A stretch of DNA of 32,155 nt. It comes from Acidobacteriaceae bacterium. Lineage in GTDB: Bacteria > Acidobacteriota > Terriglobia > Terriglobales > Acidobacteriaceae. Below, one piece after another: positions 26,013-32,155 of this stretch. The notes below the pieces were generated by a model. The model had not been told where the DNA came from, did not search any database, and was given only the letters and a program-made list of their open reading frames with translations. Position 1 is the first letter of the stretch; each line of letters opens with the position of its first letter. The position numbers and the translations under genes were made by a program. Where the stretch lies: assembly GCA_003171315.1 (NCBI GenBank), contig PMYE01000041.1:1-32155 (forward strand). The letters run 5' to 3'.

Positions 26013-26987
26013 TCAGCGAAAGCGGGCGATGAGAACCATGATGAGCAGAATGACGACCGGAATGAGGGCCAAGCCGCTGTAATAGAGAATCCTGCGGGAA
26101 AGCTGGGACTTGCGTTTCTGCCAGTTGAGGAGTTCGGGGCGGTCCTCGACACCGACCTGGCCGGGGTGCTCAAGGTCGTGGAGAAACTCCTGGGCGCTGG
26201 CGTACCGATTTCTGGGATCGCGCTCCAATGCGCGGTACAGAATCTCCTGCAACTCGGGCGAGACGGAGGGGTCGGCCACGCGTGGCGGGACGGGATGGTT
26301 CAAGAGGCGGTCGTTCATGGCGGCCAAGGGCGATGGTCCGGAGAAGGGCAGCTTGCCCGTGAGCATCTCGTAAAGGATCACGCCCATGGAGTAGATGTCG
26401 GTACGCCCGTCGCCGCGCTTGCCCTTCACCTGCTCGGGAGCGATGTAGTCCGGGGTGCCAAGCGTCGTTGTGAAGTTGGCGTAGGTGAGACGCCGCGAGG
26501 CGGAATCGCCGGCGATGCCGAAATCGATGAGCTTGATGCGGCCGTTGTCGTCGATCAGGATGTTTTCCGGTTTGAGGTCGCGATGCACCACGCCGTTGGC
26601 GTGGATGTAATCGAGCGCTTTGAGAACTTCGATAGCGATGCGGATGGCTCGGTCCTGGGGAAGTTTGCCCTCCTGCAGGATGGCGCGCAGCAGACGGCCC
26701 GGGCACCACTCCATGACCATGTAGACGCGGGAGCGCTGCTCTCCGCAGTAGACCTGCATCACGTTGGGATGGCGGAGCCTTTCGCCGATGGCCGATTCGC
26801 GCTTAAAGCGGTCAAAGAGGATGGGATCGGCTTCCAGGTCGGGGTGGGGAATCTTGAGAGCGACGGTGCGCCCGTCGCGCGTGTCGGTGGCGCGGAAAAT
26901 GGTGGCCATGCCGCTTTTCGCGACGGGCGCGTCGATGCGGTAGAAATCGAGTTGTGTTCCAGGTTCCAGAACGTCGAAGAAACTCAT
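26013..26987 (-). CDS. Membrane-anchored serine/threonine protein kinase (PknB type)
   Basis: A 324-residue Hanks-type kinase. The catalytic domain (about 17-275) has the ATP lysine K45 (VALKIPHP), HRDLKPEN (135-142) with the catalytic aspartate, DFGIAG (155-160), GTPDYIAPEQ (177-186) and DIYSMGVILYEMLTG. One membrane segment lies at the C-terminus (about 299-321) with only ARFR beyond it, so there is no external sensor domain. The kinase thus faces the cytoplasm and is tethered from behind. ATG 26987 is chosen because the domain begins there with GGAG upstream; an earlier start at 27080 has no conserved sequence. It follows the PP2C phosphatase gene on the same strand. Confidence 0.9.
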   Translation of the reverse strand: MSFFDVLEPGTQLDFYRIDAPVAKSGMATIFRATDTRDGRTVALKIPHPDLEADPILFDRFKRESAIGERLRHPNVMQVYCGEQRSRVYMVMEWCPGRLLRAILQEGKLPQDRAIRIAIEVLKALDYIHANGVVHRDLKPENILIDDNGRIKLIDFGIAGDSASRRLTYANFTTTLGTPDYIAPEQVKGKRGDGRTDIYSMGVILYEMLTGKLPFSGPSPLAAMNDRLLNHPVPPRVADPSVSPELQEILYRALERDPRNRYASAQEFLHDLEHPGQVGVEDRPELLNWQKRKSQLSRRILYYSGLALIPVVILLIMVLIARFR

Positions 26988-27098
26988 GGTGCGGTACGCT
27001 CCAGTATGGCTTTTTTTACTGTATCGGGTAAAGGGACAAGGAACTATAAGGATTCCGTTAAGCGGGGAGCAAGGGAGCAACGGGACCGCGGGAACAGC

Positions 27099-27902
27099 TT
27101 ACACGGGCAGACGGTAGGGGCGGCCGCGGTACATGCCAACCTGCTCGACCGCGCGCACGCGAATCACCTGTGCGGTGGTATTGTCGCCGCCGTCGATTTC
27201 GACGGCGTGAGCGACGAGCTCCCTGGCAAGCAGTGCCGCGTCTTTCTTCTGAGAAACGATGGAAGCGATCTCGGCTTCGCTGGTTTCGTCGTGCAGGCCG
27301 TCGGTGCAAAGGACAAGAACATCGCCCGGCTGAATGGTGAGGACGGTGGTGTCGGGAGAGACGAACATCTCCGGGCCCAGGGAGCGAATGAGCACGTGGC
27401 GGGAGTCGGATGAGGCGATTTCGCCGGCTGAGATCAGGCCCAGCTTACGGTGCTCGTTCACCAGGGTATGGTCCTGGGTGATTTGCCGGGCCTGGCCGTT
27501 GCGGACGAGGTAGCAGCGCGAATCGCCCACGTGCGAGACCACGGCCTGGTCGTAGCGCAGGGCGCAGGCGACCAGAGTGGTGGCCATGCTCTTGCCGTGG
27601 TATTCGGGCTCGAGCCTGCGGTCGTGCACCGCGGCGTTGGCTTGCTGGATAAGCCGCGGAACCAGGCTGATGAGCATGGCGCCGGATTGCGCCTTGGCGA
27701 ACTCTTCGGTGAGCACCAATACGGCGGTTGACGATGCGATCTCGCCCAGATCCATCCCGCCCACTCCGTCGGCAACCACGAAAAGAAAGCCGTGGGACCG
27801 GCCTTGCGAGCGCGTAGCGGGAATAAAGGAGCCCATGGCGTCTTCATTGTTGGTGCGGACTTTGCCGAAGTCGCTTGCCTGGCCGAACTGTACGTCCAAC
27901 AT
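27099..27902 (-). CDS. PP2C-type serine/threonine phosphatase (PrpC/Stp type)
   Basis: A 267-residue metal-dependent phosphatase that removes phosphate from Ser/Thr targets, the usual partner of a Hanks kinase. Motifs are KVRTNNEDAMG (14-24), FVVADGVGGMDLGEIAS (41-57) with the metal ligand D45, SHVGDSRCYL (123-132), LVLCTDGLHD (196-205) with D201, and the DGGDNTTA metal site (237-244) with D240. A short non-conserved tail follows. It lies 111 nt upstream of the kinase gene, and both are likely transcribed together. Confidence 0.92.
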   Translation of the reverse strand: MLDVQFGQASDFGKVRTNNEDAMGSFIPATRSQGRSHGFLFVVADGVGGMDLGEIASSTAVLVLTEEFAKAQSGAMLISLVPRLIQQANAAVHDRRLEPEYHGKSMATTLVACALRYDQAVVSHVGDSRCYLVRNGQARQITQDHTLVNEHRKLGLISAGEIASSDSRHVLIRSLGPEMFVSPDTTVLTIQPGDVLVLCTDGLHDETSEAEIASIVSQKKDAALLARELVAHAVEIDGGDNTTAQVIRVRAVEQVGMYRGRPYRLPV

Positions 27903-27981
27903 ATGCGCCGCCGCATAAGGTCATCTGGCGCGTTTGCGCGGCCGAGATGCCGTGGGTTTTAAAACGCTGAGGCACCACCTC

Positions 27982-28049
27982 GAAAAAGCTACTGGGTGGC
28001 CTCCTCTCCCCAGCCTCTCATAACGAGGCCAAAGAGAGAACCCACCCAG
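27982..28049 (-). terminator. Long-stem terminator of the permease gene
   Basis: CTGGGTGG (27992-27999 on the plus strand) pairs with CCACCCAG (28042-28049); imperfect pairing of CTCTC and GAGAG runs continues inside. On the minus strand five T residues follow the stem (plus strand A at 27983-27987). It lies 26 nt after the permease stop. Confidence 0.7.
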
Positions 28050-28075
28050 AGGCTCTGCGTTGGTTGAACCGTGGT

Positions 28076-29872
28076 TTACGAAATCTGATGTTTCGATTCC
28101 AGCAGCACCGTCTTGCCCTTGGCCTTTGAGGAACGGAGGAAGTAGACCGCACCATAGAGGCCCCAGACGGCGGAGATGCCGAGCGCGGTCAATGGTTCCA
28201 TTTTTGTGCCCAGGTTGAAGAACGGGCCGGCCAAATAGAACGCCATACAGGTCAGGTTGGCGATCAGGCCGAAGCCCGGGATCAGGTAGTGCTTGACGAT
28301 GTGCTTGTCGTGCCGCTCGGAATACGCGATGATGCACAGCAGGCAGCTCAGCCCGTAGAGGATGAAAGTGCCGAAGTTGGAGGTGAGGGTGAGGGCGAGC
28401 AGCGAGTTGGGCAGCTTGGCCAGCGTGTCGTGCGGCAGGTATCCCCAACTGGAAAAGATGCCATGCGGCAGTGCCGCGATGGTGGCGTCGCTGGGCGCGC
28501 CGGCGTCGCCGAACATCAGCGAGATGGCGATGACGCCGATGACCGCGGAGATCCAGGCCAGCGTCCAGATGGACTTACGCGGCGAAAGGGATCCGGCGTG
28601 CAGCAAGCCGAAGTGCTCGGGAACCTCCGCGTCCTTGCCCATGGCGTAAGTGACGCGGGCGCCGGTGTTCATGCAGGCCAGCGTGGTGCCGATGAGGGCA
28701 AAGAACACTGTGACGGCTTCGGCCAGCATGAAGTACCTGCCGTGGCCCTGGCCGAGCAGTTGATCGCCGACGATGATCATCATGTCGCCGATGGGCGCGG
28801 CCGAACTGGCTGCGCTTTGCATGGTATACCCCGAGTTGAGAAAGTAGTTGGCGCAGAAATACTCAAACAGGTAACAGAACAACCCCTGGATGAGCAGCGA
28901 CGCAATGACGGCGATGGGAATATGCTTGGTCGGATTTTTTGCCTCGCCTCCCATCGAGGTGACCGACTCGAAACCGACGAGAATGAGAATTGCGACCGTC
29001 GACTGGATGAAGACCCAGCTCCACTTGTGCACCCCGACGACCGAAGCGGCGTTTGGGTGAGCGAGGAAGTTGCCGCTGGAGTCCGTCGACTGATAGCTGA
29101 TGGTGAAGGGAACTGGCTTGCCGGCCGAATCGAGCAATGGCAAAGGCGTGGCGCTCGAATCGCGCATGATCGAACCGTCCTTGGCCGTGGCAAACTGGTA
29201 GGTGAAAGTCTCCTGCGTCTGAGTATCGTACTGGAAGCTAGGCGTGCCCTCCGGATGGCTGGCGCGATAGCCGAGGGCCAGCACGCTGAAGACAACCAGG
29301 GCGGAGATCTGAATCACGTTCATGGCGATGTTGACCGCCGAGGAGGCGCCCGCGCCCTTGGAGGCGATCCACGCGACGAAGAAGGAGAAAACCACTGCGA
29401 CGATTGCCATGAAGAGCAACCCCGGGTTGGAGCCGCTCATGAAGGTTGGATACAGGAAGCCGACCACGTAGCCGACAAACACGCCGGTGACGGCCACCAT
29501 CACGCCAGGATAGACCCAGTAGTAGAGGTGCGAGCCCCAGCCGACGATGAATTTGGCGACGCGGGCGTATTTGAAGGCCTTGTCCTTGGAGAGCATGGCC
29601 TGCTCGGCGTAGTAGTAGCTGGAGCCGGTGCCGGGATAGAGCTTGGAGATCTCGGCGTAGGACACGGCGGTGGCCAGGCAGAGCAGCAGGGAGATGAAGA
29701 TGCCCAGCCACATGGATGGAGCGGTGGATGGCTGGCCCGCAACGCCCGTGGTGGCCTGGATGTAGAAGGTGAGCCAGAGGAAGGCGCCGGGGGCGATGAG
29801 CGCCATTGCGTTTGCGGTCAACTGGGTAAGGCCCAGAGTGGCCTGCATTTGCGGTGCTTTCTGATCTGCCAT
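28076..29872 (-). CDS. APC-superfamily amino acid permease
   Basis: A 598-residue inner-membrane transporter of the amino acid-polyamine-organocation family, carrying an amino acid or related solute in by proton symport or exchange. The first helices hold LTQLTANAMALIAPGAFLW, the APC signature of an unwound substrate-binding helix 1, and about twelve membrane segments are visible to residue 585. A loop of about 80 residues after helix 6 (around 215-300) is unusually long and hydrophilic (HPEGTPSFQYDTQTQETFTY and onward). ATG 29872 is chosen because AGGAG precedes it by 7 nt; ATG 29878 overlaps the ribosome site. The substrate is not clear from the sequence. It lies 273 nt downstream of the porin gene on the same strand. 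Confidence 0.85.
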   Translation of the reverse strand: MADQKAPQMQATLGLTQLTANAMALIAPGAFLWLTFYIQATTGVAGQPSTAPSMWLGIFISLLLCLATAVSYAEISKLYPGTGSSYYYAEQAMLSKDKAFKYARVAKFIVGWGSHLYYWVYPGVMVAVTGVFVGYVVGFLYPTFMSGSNPGLLFMAIVAVVFSFFVAWIASKGAGASSAVNIAMNVIQISALVVFSVLALGYRASHPEGTPSFQYDTQTQETFTYQFATAKDGSIMRDSSATPLPLLDSAGKPVPFTISYQSTDSSGNFLAHPNAASVVGVHKWSWVFIQSTVAILILVGFESVTSMGGEAKNPTKHIPIAVIASLLIQGLFCYLFEYFCANYFLNSGYTMQSAASSAAPIGDMMIIVGDQLLGQGHGRYFMLAEAVTVFFALIGTTLACMNTGARVTYAMGKDAEVPEHFGLLHAGSLSPRKSIWTLAWISAVIGVIAISLMFGDAGAPSDATIAALPHGIFSSWGYLPHDTLAKLPNSLLALTLTSNFGTFILYGLSCLLCIIAYSERHDKHIVKHYLIPGFGLIANLTCMAFYLAGPFFNLGTKMEPLTALGISAVWGLYGAVYFLRSSKAKGKTVLLESKHQIS

Positions 29873-30145
29873 GAGCATTCTCCTGAGAGTTGAGGTTCGT
29901 TTGGCGGCTCCCGGCGGCTGACCTCCGGGGAATTCTCAAACACTGTTGATAGTGGGCTCATCTTTGCCGGTCATCGTTGTGCGCGCCGGCGCTGCTTGAT
30001 TCGGGACCTGCAGTTCGCCTGGTTTGGCCTGGGCCGGTCCCGGTTTCGTTTGTGGTAGTGCGAGTCTATCGTTCGGTTCGTGAGGACGAAATAAAGAACG
30101 AAGATGGGTGTGCTGGCGCCCCGTGGAGCCAGCGCCTCATCGCGG
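29873..30145. other. Gap between porin and permease (273 bp)
   Basis: No gene seen. A hairpin with stem CGGGACC/GGTCCCG (30002-30008 and 30036-30042) lies in the gap but has no following T run on the minus strand, so it is more likely a processing or attenuation structure than a terminator. Confidence 0.35.
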
Positions 30146-31417
30146 TCATTTCTTGACAATGTTGTCGCCGAAGATGAAGCCGAACTCACCGACGGCGCGG
30201 AACTGAGTGGCGTCGCTGCCAAGCGGGCCAAAGACATCTCCGGGTGTGTAGTTCATTGTGTGCACCACCGCGAAGTCGGTGCGGAAGTAGAAGCCGGCCT
30301 TCTGATATGTGGGCGTGACGGTGAAACTGGTGGCCGAGCTGCCAGGCCCGTAGAGGAGATTGACGTCAGGACCGCCGAGGGAGCCGGAGGTCGCGATGTA
30401 TTCAAAGCGGCCGGGCAGCGCGAAGCCGCTCTTGAAGGCGCGGCTGACGAAGAGCGCGACGCCGGTGGCGCTTGAACCCTTCACGACGCCCACATTGGGA
30501 TTGGTCGGGACCTTGCTGTACTGGAAGTACGGCTGAACGATCCAGGCGCCCTTGGTGTAGGTGTAGATAACGGTGTGCATGTAGCTGTTGTTCTGCACCG
30601 GGGTCGCCAGAGTCTGGAAGGCGGTCTCGTCGGTGTTGCCCATTCCCTCATAGGCCAGGCTGTGAGGCCCCTTGGTGAAGGTCAGCGAACCGCTAAGCCA
30701 AGAGTAGCGGTTGGAGTAATAACCGTCATTCCAGCTAAAAGAAGCGGCGACGTATTTGCCAATCGCTTGATTCACCTGAAGTCCGCGATTGACGGCATTT
30801 TCCTGCGCCCACAGGAGGCCGCGCTCGATGTCGAAGTTCTGATAGGTGAACGTGGACTCAGCGCCCATGAGCGTGGGCAGCGCGCCGATCTGCCATGTGG
30901 TGGTCTTGCCTGTCGCAAGCTTGGCGTAGGCGACCGGAACCGGACCGTAGAAATCCTTGACGGTGTCCTGGGCATCGAGATACGCGCTGCCCAAGGTCGG
31001 CATGGTGTACTCGCCGGCCTGGACGTACCACTGGAACTTTCCGTCGGCCTTCTGGATGAAGATCTCGCCGTTGCTGAGCGTAGCTTCCTTGGTGTCGTCG
31101 CCCGGAACGGGGTTGTTCTGCCCCACGGCGAAGCCCGTAATGATGCCGTTGACGGACAGCTTGCCGAAGGGGCCGGCATCGAAGACGGCTGGAGGCAGCC
31201 ATTGCAGCGGGCCCGTTAGAACGAATGTGGAAAGCGGGGCTGGTGGCGCTGCGGCAGCAGGCGCCGGCGCCTGAGCTGCCGGTGAAGGGGTGGGGGTCTG
31301 CGCAGGCGTCGCGGAAGAGGAAGACGAAGCCGCCGGTGTTTGCGCACCGGCCACGAGCGCGGTTGCCAACGCAGCTCCAGCAATCGATCGAAGGATGACC
31401 TTTGCGTTCAAAAACAT
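30146..31417 (-). CDS. Outer-membrane beta-barrel porin, BBP2 type
   Basis: A 423-residue outer-membrane protein. The signal peptide (1-25, ending in LVAGAQ) is followed by a disordered Ser/Ala/Pro linker to about residue 62. The rest is a series of alternating strands with many Tyr, Phe, Gly and Asn, including VNGIITGFAVGQNN, YVQAGEYTMPTLGSAY and the C-terminal FGFIFGDNIVKK. The layout matches the BBP2 porin family (PF07642-like) of Acidobacteriota and Planctomycetota. It probably lets small solutes cross the outer membrane and may serve the APC permease located downstream on the same strand. ATG 31417 has a strong GGAGG. Confidence 0.75.
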   Translation of the reverse strand: MFLNAKVILRSIAGAALATALVAGAQTPAASSSSSATPAQTPTPSPAAQAPAPAAAAPPAPLSTFVLTGPLQWLPPAVFDAGPFGKLSVNGIITGFAVGQNNPVPGDDTKEATLSNGEIFIQKADGKFQWYVQAGEYTMPTLGSAYLDAQDTVKDFYGPVPVAYAKLATGKTTTWQIGALPTLMGAESTFTYQNFDIERGLLWAQENAVNRGLQVNQAIGKYVAASFSWNDGYYSNRYSWLSGSLTFTKGPHSLAYEGMGNTDETAFQTLATPVQNNSYMHTVIYTYTKGAWIVQPYFQYSKVPTNPNVGVVKGSSATGVALFVSRAFKSGFALPGRFEYIATSGSLGGPDVNLLYGPGSSATSFTVTPTYQKAGFYFRTDFAVVHTMNYTPGDVFGPLGSDATQFRAVGEFGFIFGDNIVKK

Positions 31418-31967
31418 CAGTTACCTCCAAACAGAATTTGTGAATGACACAAGGGTGGTTCATGCTGCCGGTAAACCATGGGGCATGCTCACTGCAGGAT
31501 CGGGGCCCGGCATCTGATACTTGTGCCGCGGCGCGTACACCTAAGGGTCAGATCGCCAGCGATAAGGCCGGCAATTGCGGTTGTGATGGGCGACGAATGT
31601 CGAATCGAGCGAACTACCACCAGTAATGCAAACAAAGCATAAAGAAGAAATGAGGAACACATGAGGAAAGCATGAGGATTGAAGAAAGAGCCCTCTTCGG
31701 TCGAGCGGGAGCAGGCAGGGCCGTCGTTTTTGCCAACTGTTTGGCGCGCTTGGCGCTGCGGCGGTCCCGAGGCGCGCAGCGGGGAAAGAATGGTGAAGAA
31801 CCTGATAAACTTTTCTTTTCCCGGCTCAGACCCTGCAGCTTGTGGGCAATTCCGCGCGGAAGCGGGATCGATCCCTCGAAAGCGAAAGGGTGCGGTACAA
31901 GCGGCTGTGCTTCCCAATTTCATTCCCTGCGCGCGGCAGGTTGCCGCGCCGATTTCGAAAGCGGAAA
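31418..31967. other. Divergent intergenic region (550 bp)
   Basis: This region separates the porin gene from the membrane-protein gene entering at the right edge. Frames across it have no recognisable domain, so I see no gene. It holds an A-rich stretch (31625-31690) and a perfect 12-bp palindrome TTCCGCGCGGAA at 31850-31861. The role of either is unknown. Confidence 0.4.
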
Positions 31968-32155
31968 GTGAGTGTCCGGTTGTCACAGAGCTATCCAGCC
32001 AGGTCGGTTTTCCTGTTGGGGCCTCCGCGCGGCTCCGGCCCGCGGGTGCTCCTGTTCACTCTGGAGTCCGCGCTGGGAGTGGTCGCGGTCATCATGGTGG
32101 CGGCGTTTACGCATTGGTCCAGCTGGCTGCTGCCCATCGCCGCGCTGCTCTATCT
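31968..32155 (+). CDS. Membrane protein, N-terminal part (runs off the window)
   Basis: An open frame of 62 residues starts at GTG 31968, after a purine-rich GAAAGCGGAAA. It has a basic N-terminal stretch (RLSQSYPARSVFLLGPPRGSG), then one hydrophobic segment (LESALGVVAVIMVAAF) and, after HWSSW, the start of another (LLPIAALLYL). The short external turn between two helices resembles the N-terminal membrane region of sensor histidine kinases and similar receptors, but too little is present to say. The frame is open to the end of the window. Confidence 0.55.
   Translation, partial: MSVRLSQSYPARSVFLLGPPRGSGPRVLLFTLESALGVVAVIMVAAFTHWSSWLLPIAALLY

Noticed and set aside
28289-29893. A 534-codon open frame antisense to the APC permease
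   Set aside because: Low-complexity Gly/Asp/Glu/Arg content with no domain; it is the shadow of the permease gene.
31850-31861. Perfect palindrome TTCCGCGCGGAA as an operator
   Set aside because: It is single and GC-rich, with no second copy near a promoter; chance is a sufficient explanation.
31489-31986. Minus-strand frame of 165 codons, and an opposite frame at 31672-31971, in the right-hand intergenic region
   Set aside because: Neither has a domain, ribosome site or plausible composition, and they overlap each other and the putative start at 31968.

Overview
The window is GC-rich, densely coding DNA. Several features point to a soil Acidobacteriota of the Terriglobia type: a BBP2-type porin behind an APC permease, many secreted proteins with Ala/Pro-rich linkers, palindromic dispersed repeats of a kind I associate with that group, and S23 four-helix-bundle genes set in heptamer arrays. 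The phylum is an inference from style and content. No rRNA, tRNA, CRISPR array, transposase or integrase was seen.

Layout. 1-0.9 kb: the start of a molybdate-binding protein gene (modA) preceded by a nuclease-like orphan. 0.9-4.4 kb: thrC-thrB (threonine synthesis), trxA, and a facing S4-domain RNA-binding gene. 4.4-6.9 kb: a large secreted six-hairpin glycosidase-like protein. 7.2-9.6 kb: an accessory block with a double zinc-ribbon membrane protein, an orphan antitoxin, an AT-richer two-gene cassette (zinc-finger protein plus membrane-anchored protein) and vapBC. 9.6-18.3 kb: uvrC, an OmpA-like lipoprotein, pyrE, S23 element A, a CPBP protease and uvrA. 18.5-20.6 kb: small and secreted hypothetical proteins. 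20.6-23 kb: S23 element B, a threonine aldolase gene and a higBA module bracketed by a duplicated 3' end of the aldolase gene. 24-32 kb: a secreted hypothetical, glnA, a Ser/Thr kinase and PP2C phosphatase pair, an APC permease, a porin, and the start of a membrane protein gene.

The most interesting signal is a pair of S23 four-helix-bundle genes. Their proteins are about 70% identical. Each gene is enclosed by tandem heptamer arrays of the form GGGANNA upstream and the complementary TNNTCCC downstream. In both, the downstream array starts 9-10 nt after the stop codon, and the upstream array starts 5-7 nt after the stop codon of the preceding same-strand gene. The transcript could fold into a stem with the gene in its loop. 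That is the architecture of 23S rRNA intervening sequences, here found between protein genes. One copy also carries a small membrane-protein gene.

Two further patterns stand out. Both uvrA and uvrC, 3.7 kb apart, carry an in-frame palindromic repeat that adds about 30-40 residues. The higBA module sits between two 72-bp copies of the aldolase gene's 3' end, as if it had been captured together with a diverged copy of its target.
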